Below, piece by piece: positions 1-6,647 of a stretch of DNA of 7,021 nucleotides. The position numbers and the translations under genes were made by a program. The first letter of the stretch is position 1. Every line of letters begins with the position of its first letter. Source of the stretch: an uncultured Actinomycetes bacterium (GTDB taxonomy: Bacteria; Actinomycetota; Actinomycetes; Nanopelagicales; Nanopelagicaceae); assembly GCA_903899145.1 (NCBI GenBank), contig CAIUHY010000026.1:1-7021 (forward strand). Reading direction: 5' to 3'. The notes beneath the pieces are model-generated. The model was not told the DNA's origin, made no database searches, and saw only the letters and a list, made by a program, of their open reading frames with translations.

Positions 1-425
1 AAAATTGCATCAGCATTTTTAGATGGGAATGCAACCAGAGGCGCAGAGGTATCTAAGAAGTCGCCAATTGTTTTATTAACAAAAGGAATTGGCTTGCCAT
101 TTATATCAACTAGTGGCTTTGAAGGAAGCGTTTGAAGAAATACATTTGCAGAGGCAATTGCAGCAGGATCCGCCTTTCCTACGAAAAGGACGAGTTCAGG
201 AAAAGAGTTATTTGACCCAGAGGTAAATGCCTTGGCTGCCACGTTAAACTTCTCAGTCTCTGAAGATGCGGGCAAGAATTTAGAGTTATCGTTCTTTTGT
301 ACAGTTGAAAGACTGCCAAAGAGCGGTCCAGTCACACTTGAAATGCCTAGCCATACAACTGTTAGCCCAATCGCAATAAAAAGTGGTTTGCGATGTGGTG
401 TTTTAGTTTTTGTTACGTCAGACAA
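1..425 (-). CDS. MMPL/RND-family transporter, N-terminal part (cut by left window edge)
   Basis: This is the first 141 codons of a membrane protein read leftward, open to the window edge. The start is a TTG at 425-423. It lies one base after the stop of the upstream transporter gene and is preceded, five bases away, by the Shine-Dalgarno-like AAAGGGG. The product has a short basic N-terminus, one membrane helix at about residues 13-33, then an extracytoplasmic stretch starting with GPLFGSLSTVQKNDNSKFLP. The pattern 'helix, G-x-L-x-x-VQ-x-ND-x-x-x-FLPASSET' is typical of the first helix and first periplasmic-type domain of actinobacterial MMPL (MmpL/YdfJ-like) proteins, which are proton-driven exporters of lipids or hydrophobic compounds. 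Full-length members usually have about 700-1000 residues, so most of the gene lies outside. Substrate cannot be told. It is probably co-transcribed with, and possibly translationally coupled to, the AI-2E-family gene. Family call is by remembered motif only. Confidence 0.75.
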   Translation of the reverse strand, partial: MSDVTKTKTPHRKPLFIAIGLTVVWLGISSVTGPLFGSLSTVQKNDNSKFLPASSETEKFNVAAKAFTSGSNNSFPELVLFVGKADPAAIASANVFLQTLPSKPLVDINGKPIPFVNKTIGDFLDTSAPLVAFPSKNADAI

Positions 426-426
426 G

Positions 427-1557
427 TTAGCCCCTTTCGGCCTTTGGAAATACAACTTCATCAACGATTAAAAGTATTGCGGCTGCGATTGGGACTGCTA
501 AAAGTCCGCCTATAACTCCCAGCAAACTCACGCCAACTAATGCAGCAATTATAGTCACAAGGCCAGGCATGGAAAGTGAACGTCGCATGATGCGTGGCAA
601 TATGAAGTAGTTCTCTAGCTGTATATATATGACGTAACAAACAAAAACGATGATGGCATCGGTGGGCGACTTTGTTAAGGCAACGATAGTGAACGCTGCG
701 CAACCAAGAATGTGGCCGATAAGTGGAATAAGGCCACAAAGAAATACAAGCATGCTGATAGCAGAGGCATATGGAAGACCTAGTGCTAGTGAAAGCACGA
801 GCGCAAATATTCCAGCAATGACAGCCACAGTTGCCTGGCCGCTGACGAAGGCACCTACACGTTTGATGATCGCATCACTAATTCTGCTCACGCGATCGCG
901 GCGTGAAAGTGGGACGAAGCGATAAGCAGATTGTGTCACTGTTGGCAGGGAAGCAAGAAAGTACAATGTTAAGATTAGGATGGTAAGAGTAGCAATCGCA
1001 CCTGATAGGACTGCCTTTCCTACTCCAATAACTCCACCAAATGCACCAACAACAAATTGCCCGTCATGTACACCTGCATTAACCTTCTTCTGGATAGTGT
1101 CGATGATGCCATATTTAACGTTGAGGTGTTCAAGTGTGGGGTTGTTCTTTAAATTTGCAATAAGGCTTGGAGCATCTTTAAGAAGCAGATTGAGTTGGTG
1201 AACAACTGGAGGGATTACTACTGAAGAGAAAACGCCGACGAAGGCGAGAACTATTCCTACGACGCATGCGACTGCGCCAGTGCGTTTAAGGCCACGACGT
1301 TGGAAGAATTCAACTGCTGGATTTAACCCTGCAGCAAAGAAAAGGGAAATAATAATCAGAACAAAGACTTGAGAGGCATTGGCAAAGGCACGTAAGAGCG
1401 TGATTGCGATGATCGCTCCGGTCGCAGCAAGGAAGCCGAAGTAAAAAGGATGAGCACGATCTAAAGGCATACCCTGTTGACCAAGGTTTTTTGGGGCAAC
1501 CTCTGCCTTGGAACGTGACTTAGAACCAAAGTGGATACTAGGTTTTTTGAGTGCCAT
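427..1557 (-). CDS. AI-2E/PerM-family transporter (UPF0118)
   Basis: This 376-residue polytopic membrane protein has a basic cytoplasmic N-terminus (residues 1-35) and about eight hydrophobic segments: roughly 38-56, 62-78, 93-118, 167-200, 235-262, 264-296, 300-318 and 333-366. The soluble insert at about 119-165 between the third and fourth segments is usual for the family. Family signatures seen are the LNPAV after the second helix, the GLIPLIGHILG turn (278-285), N316 followed by the ILPRIM motif (319-324), and the C-terminal LLGVIGGLLAVPIAA re-entrant/helix. Members export autoinducer-2 (TqsA) or act in Na+/H+ antiport or permease roles; which applies here is unknown. The canonical proline after the PxxG turn is His282. 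No Shine-Dalgarno precedes the ATG; a -10-like TATTAT ends exactly six bases upstream, suggesting a leaderless mRNA. It is first gene of a unit with the MMPL gene that follows after one base. Confidence 0.9.
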   Translation of the reverse strand: MALKKPSIHFGSKSRSKAEVAPKNLGQQGMPLDRAHPFYFGFLAATGAIIAITLLRAFANASQVFVLIIISLFFAAGLNPAVEFFQRRGLKRTGAVACVVGIVLAFVGVFSSVVIPPVVHQLNLLLKDAPSLIANLKNNPTLEHLNVKYGIIDTIQKKVNAGVHDGQFVVGAFGGVIGVGKAVLSGAIATLTILILTLYFLASLPTVTQSAYRFVPLSRRDRVSRISDAIIKRVGAFVSGQATVAVIAGIFALVLSLALGLPYASAISMLVFLCGLIPLIGHILGCAAFTIVALTKSPTDAIIVFVCYVIYIQLENYFILPRIMRRSLSMPGLVTIIAALVGVSLLGVIGGLLAVPIAAAILLIVDEVVFPKAERG

Positions 1558-1569
1558 TGCTTGATAATA
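1558..1569 (-). promoter_or_regulatory. Candidate leaderless promoter of the AI-2E-family gene
   Basis: Read on the minus strand, TATTAT (1569-1564) is followed by CAAGCA and then the ATG. A transcript starting seven bases after the hexamer would begin at the A of the start codon. There is no Shine-Dalgarno in the space before the ATG, which fits a leaderless message, common in actinobacteria. No convincing -35 box is found at 16-18 bases. The same geometry is seen at aceE. Visual call only. Confidence 0.5.
1563..1568 (+). promoter_or_regulatory. Candidate -10 of the DUF4032 gene, overlapping the opposite-strand -10
   Basis: GATAAT on the plus strand matches the TAnAAT/TATAAT class at five of six positions and overlaps by five bases the TATTAT used on the other strand. 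Initiation about seven bases downstream would give a leader of roughly ten bases before the GTG at 1585. A good -35 is not visible (a T-rich run lies at 1543-1548, a slightly short distance upstream). The arrangement suggests one symmetric AT-rich element driving both directions. Confidence 0.35.
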
Positions 1570-1576
1570 GGGAAAG
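1570..1576 (+). promoter_or_regulatory. Ribosome binding site supporting the GTG start at 1585
   Basis: The purine run GGGAAAG ends eight bases before the GTG at 1585. It is a moderate Shine-Dalgarno and favours this GTG over the more upstream GTG at 1531, which lies inside the divergent gene, and over the ATG at 1621, whose upstream AAGTGAAG is weaker. If transcription starts near 1575 the site would be partly lost, so the two calls are in some tension. Confidence 0.45.
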
Positions 1577-1584
1577 ATAGCCCC

Positions 1585-2802
1585 GTGGGCGAGTTAAGAA
1601 TCACTGGTTTAAGTGAAGATATGGCGACTCTTTCGAACCTGTCTTGGCGCAAGCCCGTTGAAGAGTGGCCTGAAGAAGATGGCTTAGCTTCAATGCGTGG
1701 TATCTCTCGCCATATTGTGCGCCTTGTCCGCACTGGTCCAGGAGAGCGCGAAGTATTTGCCGTTAAAGAGACCGTCCCAGAATTTGCACAAAAAGAATAT
1801 GCAATATTGCGAGAACTAAATAACAGAAATGCGCCATGTGTTGAACCTGTTGCGATCGTGGAAGACAGGCTTTCAAAGCGAGGAGAAGCACTTCCATGTG
1901 CTTTAGTTACACGTTATCTCCCTTACTCACTTCCATATCGCGTGATCATGAGTGGCAACCCAACTCCCCATGAAATTACAACTATGGCAAATGGACTTGC
2001 CTTACTTCTTGTTAGGTTGCATTTGCTTGGTTTCTGGTGGGGTGATTGCTCACTGTCTAACACTTTATTTCGCAGAGATGCAAATGAATATGCTGCCTAT
2101 TTAGTAGATGCTGAAACTGGTGAATTCCAAACTCAGCTGAGTAATGGTCAGCGTGAGCATGATCTTGAAATTGCTCAATTCAATGTTGCAGCAGAGTTAG
2201 AAGACCTTGCTTCTTCCGGGGTACTTCATATAGGAATGGATCCTATTAAAGCTGCCCAGACAGTCATTAAGCGCTATAGACGTTTATGGGCAATGCTCAA
2301 AGAGCCTCAGATATTAGACCCGACTGACCGTCACGCAGTTGAGAAGGCGATGCGTGCTGTGCAGGATCTTGGTTTTGCAGTTGAAGAAGTAGAAGTAACA
2401 CTTGATGGAGAAAAGGGTGCACTTAAGTTTATGCCGAAGCTTGTTGCTTCTGGTTATCACCAGCATCGCTTATGGGAACTTATGGGAATTCACGCTGAAG
2501 AGCTGCAGGCAAAACGATTACTTGCATCTTTTGACAGATTCAGAGGCCGTGAAAAGAAACCGCTTCCTCCTATTCAAGATAGTGCTCGTCGCTGGATGAG
2601 TGAGACATATCAACGCATAATGAATATGATTCCAATTGAGCTTCGCGGCTTCGTAGAACCCGCGCAGATGTTTCATGAAATATTAGAACATCGGTGGTAT
2701 TTAGGTGAACGGCAAGGTAAAGATCCCGGTCTTACCTTTGCAGCTGAAGATTACATTCGATCTATATTGCCCCATCGAGCAGGAATCGGAGCACAACCAT
2801 GA
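1585..2802 (+). CDS. DUF4032 protein with degenerate kinase-like domain
   Basis: From the GTG start the product has 405 residues. The GTG is chosen because it gives a compact N-terminus (VGELRITGLSEDMATLSNLSW) resembling actinobacterial relatives, which begin near an LRI motif. The open frame continues 18 codons upstream into the divergent gene. Residues about 35-215 look like a lipopolysaccharide-kinase/RIO-type fold: a possible ATP-site lysine in VFAVKE (K61), a catalytic-loop-like WGDCSLSNTLF (D154, N159) and a DFG-equivalent VDAETGE (D175). The C-terminal half, about 260-400, carries the DUF4032 region ending in FHEILEHRWYLGE. No signal peptide or membrane helix is seen, so it is probably cytoplasmic. 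The family is widespread in Actinobacteria but its substrate is not known to me. Its stop overlaps the next start by four bases (ATGA), implying coupled translation with the thioredoxin/TPR protein. The family assignment is strong; kinase activity is inference. Confidence 0.88.
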   Translation: MGELRITGLSEDMATLSNLSWRKPVEEWPEEDGLASMRGISRHIVRLVRTGPGEREVFAVKETVPEFAQKEYAILRELNNRNAPCVEPVAIVEDRLSKRGEALPCALVTRYLPYSLPYRVIMSGNPTPHEITTMANGLALLLVRLHLLGFWWGDCSLSNTLFRRDANEYAAYLVDAETGEFQTQLSNGQREHDLEIAQFNVAAELEDLASSGVLHIGMDPIKAAQTVIKRYRRLWAMLKEPQILDPTDRHAVEKAMRAVQDLGFAVEEVEVTLDGEKGALKFMPKLVASGYHQHRLWELMGIHAEELQAKRLLASFDRFRGREKKPLPPIQDSARRWMSETYQRIMNMIPIELRGFVEPAQMFHEILEHRWYLGERQGKDPGLTFAAEDYIRSILPHRAGIGAQP

Positions 2803-3716
2803 GTATGCCACCACTTCCTAAAGGCTTTGGGCGTGCATTTGATCTGAGCTCTCTCAAGAATCCAGCGCCGCAAGTTGCCAATGTTGGAATTGCGGTTAAC
2901 CAGACAAATCTGATGCAGGAGATAATTCCAGAATCAAATTCTCAAGTAGTTATTATTATCTGCTGGTCACCTAGAAGCTCAGAGTCACAGAAGGTACTAG
3001 CTTCTCTTAGCAAGATACATGAAGATGATTCTGCAAAAGAAGGTGGCCCAGGCTGGATATTAGGTAGCGTCAACATAGATCAAGAACCTTCGGTTGCTGC
3101 AGCACTACAAGTGCAATCTGTCCCATTGGCAATTGCTCTGATACAAGAACAATTAGTCCCTCTCTTTGAGACTGTTCCAACAGATGAACAACTACGTTTG
3201 GTGATTAATAAAGTTCATGCCCTAGCGGCAGAGCGTGGGATAGGAATTGCAGGTAGTGATAATTCAGAACAAATGCTAGGAAGAGAAGCTGTAGAAGAGA
3301 AATTAGAACCAGAAGAGCAGGCAGCACTGATCGCACTTGAAGAGGGCGACTTTGTGGCAGCTGCCACTTCTTATAAGCAATGGTTACTTCGTTCTCCGGG
3401 AAATTCACTAGCAGTAGCTGGTCTTGCTCAAGTTGAACTGATGCTTCGTCTTCAAGGTGTGGATTTTCTTTTAACTATTTCTACTGCAGATTCCTCACCT
3501 GATGATATAGAAGCGCAGATACTTGCCGCAGATGTGCAAGTAGCACAAGGTGATCTAGATGGATCATTTAATAGGCTTATTGCACTTGTGAAGAAGACAA
3601 CAGCAGATGATCGTATGAAGGTGCGTGAGCATCTACTTTCACTTTTCACTCTTATTGATCCAGAAGATCCTAGGTTAGTTCAAGCGCGACAAGCGCTGGC
3701 GAGTGCGTTATTTTGA
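2799..3716 (+). CDS. Thioredoxin-fold/TPR protein lacking CxxC (CnoX/YbbN-like)
   Basis: This 305-residue soluble protein has two parts. Residues about 30-145 resemble a thioredoxin domain: beta strand VVIIICWSPRSSES, a helix, a second strand VNIDQEP and the SVPLAIAL stretch with the cis-proline equivalent P109. The active-site Cys-x-x-Cys is replaced by Ser57-Pro-Arg-Ser60, so disulfide reductase activity is not expected; a lone Cys55 sits just before Trp56. Residues about 165-305 are helical, with TPR-like repeats beginning EEQAALIALEEGDFVAAA, as in the YbbN/CnoX C-terminal region. In other bacteria such proteins act as holdase chaperones that hand clients to GroEL/DnaK; that role is only inferred here. 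The ATG at 2799 overlaps the previous stop and has GGAG about nine bases upstream (CGGAGC); a second ATG at 2805 is an alternative start. It is last gene of the plus-strand pair. Confidence 0.8.
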   Translation: MSMPPLPKGFGRAFDLSSLKNPAPQVANVGIAVNQTNLMQEIIPESNSQVVIIICWSPRSSESQKVLASLSKIHEDDSAKEGGPGWILGSVNIDQEPSVAAALQVQSVPLAIALIQEQLVPLFETVPTDEQLRLVINKVHALAAERGIGIAGSDNSEQMLGREAVEEKLEPEEQAALIALEEGDFVAAATSYKQWLLRSPGNSLAVAGLAQVELMLRLQGVDFLLTISTADSSPDDIEAQILAADVQVAQGDLDGSFNRLIALVKKTTADDRMKVREHLLSLFTLIDPEDPRLVQARQALASALF

Positions 3717-3734
3717 TGAAACTTATCAAAAACT

Positions 3735-3770
3735 AGAAGAGATGTATTAATGAGTGATTTCTTTTTTTTT
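3735..3770 (+). terminator. Weak A/U hairpin with T-run after the DUF4032/thioredoxin-TPR pair
   Basis: AGAAGAGAT (3735-3743) can pair with ATTTCTTTT (3757-3765) over nine positions using two G-U pairs, with a 13-base loop, and the T-run continues to 3770. The stem holds only one G-C pair, so it is a poor intrinsic terminator. It is nevertheless the only T-run in the spacer and lies 19 bases after the stop codon. Confidence 0.25.
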
Positions 3771-3826
3771 GGAGATGTGTGCAATAGGACTCATACATGA
3801 CTAACCATTCAAAATATTACCTTTCA

Positions 3827-3853
3827 GTACTTGCTCGGTAGTCCTTCAAGCAC
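3827..3853 (-). terminator. Possible hairpin downstream of aceE
   Basis: On the minus strand GTGCTTG (3853-3847) can pair with CAAGTAC (3833-3827) over seven bases including one G-U pair, with a 13-base loop, beginning 28 bases after the aceE stop. No U-tract follows, so if it acts at all it may be a 3'-end stabiliser rather than a terminator. A second, smaller inverted repeat, CTCTT/AAGAG, lies at 3854-3870. Confidence 0.2.
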
Positions 3854-3880
3854 CTCTTGCAGATTAAGAGTTAACCTGGA

Positions 3881-6601
3881 TTAGCCAGAACCTTCCGTAT
3901 TACCTGGATCTGCTGCCTTCACATCGTTAATTTGATACTTTTCGATTGCTTCTTTAACGAGCTTACTCTTGATCTCACCGAGGTCAGCAAGTTGAGAAAG
4001 TGCAGCAACGACGATGGATGGACCATCGACTTTGAAGTGACGACGCAGAGCTCCGCGCGTATCTGAAAGCCCAAACCCATCTGTTCCAAGTGAGTAGAAA
4101 GGTTGGCTTACCCAAGGTGCAATTTGGTCTTGGACTGCGCGCATGAAATCACTTACAGCGATCACAGGACCCTCTTGACCCTTAAGTTTTTGGGTGATGT
4201 AAGCGCTCTGCTTATCATCTGGATTTAATAAGTTATGTCGGTCAACAGCAAGACCATCACGGCGCAATTCATTCCATGAGGTTACAGACCAGACATTTGC
4301 TGCAATATCCCAATCTTCCGCCAACAATTTCTGAGCTGCAAGTGCCCAGTTCATTCCGACACCTGAGGCGAGGAGCTGAACAGTTTTCTTGCTTCGCTGT
4401 TTAGCGGGGGAGTAGAGATAAATCCCTTTGAGTAAGCCTTCTACATCAAGGTTCTCTGGCTCTTCTGGTTGCACATAAGGCTCGTTATAGACAGTGAGGT
4501 AGTAGTAGATGTTCTCGCTGTTCTCTCCATACATACGGCGCAGACCATCTTTAACAATATGCCCAACTTCATATGCAAACGCAGGGTCATAGGAAACAAC
4601 TGCAGGGTTAGTTGAAGCAAGAAGTAGTGAGTGCCCATCTTCGTGCTGCAAGCCTTCACCGTTGAGTGTTGTGCGACCTGCAGTTGCGCCTATTACAAAA
4701 CCACGTACCAATTGATCAGATGCAGCCCAGAAGGCATCTCCCGTGCGCTGGAAACCAAACATTGAGTAGAAGATATAGATAGGAATCATTGGTTCGTTAT
4801 GCGTTGAGTATGAAGACCCGACGGCGGTAAATGAGGCTACAGAACCGGCTTCATTAATTCCTTCATGCAAAATAACGCCGGAAGTTGATTCTTTATAAGA
4901 AAGCATCAGTTCACGGTCCACAGAGGCATATTGCTGACCATGAGGTGAATAGATCTTTAAGGTTGGGAACAAACTATCCATTCCAAAGGTTCTAGCTTCA
5001 TCAGGAATGATGGGAACAAAGCGCGTGCCAATATTTGGATCTTTCACCAAATCTTTAAGTAAGCGCACAAATGCCATAGTTGTTGCGACTTCTTGATGAC
5101 CAGAGCCACGCCTAACTGATTCATATGTGCTCTCAGGTGGAAGGATAAAAGGCTTTGAAACTTTGTGGCGAGTAGGAATTGAACCGCCAAGAGTTGTGCG
5201 GCGCTCCATCATGTATTTATATTCAGGTGAATCTACACCTGGGTGGTAATAAGAAGGAAGTTTTGCATCAATTGCAGAATCTGGAAGTGGTATTTTTAAA
5301 GTATCACGGAATTGCATGAGATCTTCAATCGTCATCTTCTTCATTTGATGAGTGGAGTTACGAGCTTCAAAGTGCGAGCCAAGTGTCCAGCCCTTGATCG
5401 TCTTTGCAAGGATGACAGTTGGCTTGCCATTCTTTTCAGTCGCTTGTTTATAAGCTGCAAATAGCTTGCGGTAATCATGGCCACCACGCCTTAAAGCCCA
5501 AATTTTTTCATCACTCCAACCAGCAACGATTGCTGCTGTTCGCGGATCGCGACCAAAGAAATTCTCGCGGACGTATGCGCCGCCCTCAGCTTTTAATGTC
5601 TGGTAATCACCATCATTTGTCTTATTCATGAGATCAACGAGTGCGCCTTCACGGTCCATCGCAAGAAGTTCATCCCACTCACGGCCCCAAACAACTTTGA
5701 TGACATTCCAACCGGCGCCACCAAAGATTGATTCAAGTTCTTGAATAATCTTTCCGTTACCGCGCACAGGACCATCAAGTCTCTGCAAATTACAGTTAAC
5801 AACAAATGTGAGGTTATCTAGTCCATCACGAGCAGCAAGACTGATTGCGCCAAGTGTTTCTGGTTCATCGCACTCACCGTCACCCAAAAATGCCCAAACA
5901 TTTTGATCTGATGTATCTTTAATTCCACGGCCTTGTAAGTAACGATTAAAGCGCGCTTGGTAAATTGCATTAATTGGACCAAGTCCCATTGAAACTGTTG
6001 GGAACTGCCAAAACTCTGGCATTAAGCGTGGATGTGGATATGAAGATAACCCTCCACCATCATGTGAAAGCTCTTGCCGGAATCCATCCATCTGTTTTTC
6101 AGTCAGACGACCTTCCATAAATGCACGCGCGTACACGCCTGGACTCGCATGGCCTTGGAAGAAAATTTGATCTCCGCCGCCTGCATGATCTTGTCCACGG
6201 AAGAAATGGTTAAAGCCGACTTCATATAAAGATGCAGAAGATGCATAAGTAGAGATGTGTCCACCTACTCCAACGCCTGGACGTTGAGCACGGTGCACCA
6301 TAATTGCTGCGTTCCATCTAATGAATGCGCGGATACGACGTTCCATCACTTCATCTCCAGGAAACTGAGGTTCAAGTGCTGGAGGAATACTGTTGATGTA
6401 ATCAGTTGCGCGAAGCGCTGAGACTCCAAGATTTTTTTCTTGCGCTCGGTTCAACATGGACAACATGAGATACCGTGCGCGAACTGGACCCGCTGCTTTT
6501 AGAACTGCATCTAAGGACTCTCTCCACTCTGCGGTTTCAGCAGGGTCTGTATCGACTAACTGATCGATGAAGTGGGTAGGGTTCTGGGAGTTCTCGCTCA
6601 T
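3881..6601 (-). CDS. aceE: Pyruvate dehydrogenase E1 component, homodimeric type
   Basis: The 906-residue product is full length for the family (about 890-930). It is the thiamine-diphosphate enzyme that decarboxylates pyruvate and acetylates the lipoyl group of E2, feeding acetyl-CoA to the TCA cycle; cytoplasmic. The TPP/Mg site is clear: GDGECDEPE (240-248) and NCNLQ (269-273). Other conserved positions present are H115 (GGHISTYAS), H151 (QGHASPGVYARAF), H418 (NSTHQMKK loop), E584 (GINEAG) and H653 (LQHEDGHS), matching by eye the essential His and Glu residues of E. coli AceE. The order N-terminal TPP domain, pyrimidine-binding middle domain (about 490-700), C-terminal transketolase-like domain (about 720-880) is intact, with no frameshift. 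No E2 or E3 gene is in the window, so it appears monocistronic here. The ATG at 6601 lacks a nearby Shine-Dalgarno; a TAAACT hexamer six bases upstream suggests a leaderless mRNA. Confidence 0.98.
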   Translation of the reverse strand: MSENSQNPTHFIDQLVDTDPAETAEWRESLDAVLKAAGPVRARYLMLSMLNRAQEKNLGVSALRATDYINSIPPALEPQFPGDEVMERRIRAFIRWNAAIMVHRAQRPGVGVGGHISTYASSASLYEVGFNHFFRGQDHAGGGDQIFFQGHASPGVYARAFMEGRLTEKQMDGFRQELSHDGGGLSSYPHPRLMPEFWQFPTVSMGLGPINAIYQARFNRYLQGRGIKDTSDQNVWAFLGDGECDEPETLGAISLAARDGLDNLTFVVNCNLQRLDGPVRGNGKIIQELESIFGGAGWNVIKVVWGREWDELLAMDREGALVDLMNKTNDGDYQTLKAEGGAYVRENFFGRDPRTAAIVAGWSDEKIWALRRGGHDYRKLFAAYKQATEKNGKPTVILAKTIKGWTLGSHFEARNSTHQMKKMTIEDLMQFRDTLKIPLPDSAIDAKLPSYYHPGVDSPEYKYMMERRTTLGGSIPTRHKVSKPFILPPESTYESVRRGSGHQEVATTMAFVRLLKDLVKDPNIGTRFVPIIPDEARTFGMDSLFPTLKIYSPHGQQYASVDRELMLSYKESTSGVILHEGINEAGSVASFTAVGSSYSTHNEPMIPIYIFYSMFGFQRTGDAFWAASDQLVRGFVIGATAGRTTLNGEGLQHEDGHSLLLASTNPAVVSYDPAFAYEVGHIVKDGLRRMYGENSENIYYYLTVYNEPYVQPEEPENLDVEGLLKGIYLYSPAKQRSKKTVQLLASGVGMNWALAAQKLLAEDWDIAANVWSVTSWNELRRDGLAVDRHNLLNPDDKQSAYITQKLKGQEGPVIAVSDFMRAVQDQIAPWVSQPFYSLGTDGFGLSDTRGALRRHFKVDGPSIVVAALSQLADLGEIKSKLVKEAIEKYQINDVKAADPGNTEGSG

Positions 6602-6630
6602 GGGAAGAGTTTATTCACCTTCTGGGAGTT
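6582..6630. repeat. 11-bp direct repeat flanking the aceE start
   Basis: TTCTGGGAGTT occurs at 6582-6592, inside aceE codons 4-7, and again at 6620-6630, upstream of the putative -10. The copies start 38 bp apart and bracket the start codon and promoter. Both are followed by a related C/T-rich segment ending CTCA. The spacing and position would suit a repressor or activator pair of half-sites, but chance is not excluded. Confidence 0.4.
6602..6613 (-). promoter_or_regulatory. Candidate leaderless promoter of aceE
   Basis: On the minus strand TAAACT (6613-6608) fits the actinobacterial TAnnnT -10 form, and CTTCCC separates it from the ATG. Initiation seven bases after the hexamer would be at the A of the start codon. 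The nearest purine run (GAAGGTGA) is about 14 bases from the ATG, too far for a normal ribosome site. No clear -35 is visible at 16-18 bases. Confidence 0.45.
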
Positions 6631-6647
6631 GCTTTCTCACCTCAAGG

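Noticed and set aside
232..471. 79-codon plus-strand open frame
   Set aside because: It is antisense to the MMPL N-terminus and AI-2E C-terminus, whose minus-strand proteins have clear family motifs; its translation resembles no family and has no supporting ribosome site.
1461..1733. 90-codon minus-strand open frame across the divergent spacer
   Set aside because: It overlaps both the AI-2E start and the DUF4032 N-terminus in another frame and its translation is low-complexity basic sequence without motif.
3750..3800. 16-codon ORF starting ATG AGT GAT and running through the T-run
   Set aside because: It encodes a homopolymeric Phe stretch from the T-run, has no convincing SD and no resemblance to a known peptide.
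3797..3841. 14-codon ORF (ATG 3797) with AGGA seven bases upstream in the convergent spacer
   Set aside because: The spacing of the ribosome site is good, but the peptide is very short, has no recognisable feature, and such an ORF is expected by chance; conservation would be needed.
5419..5631. 70-codon plus-strand frame inside aceE
   Set aside because: It is antisense to the strongly conserved E1 coding sequence and has no motif.
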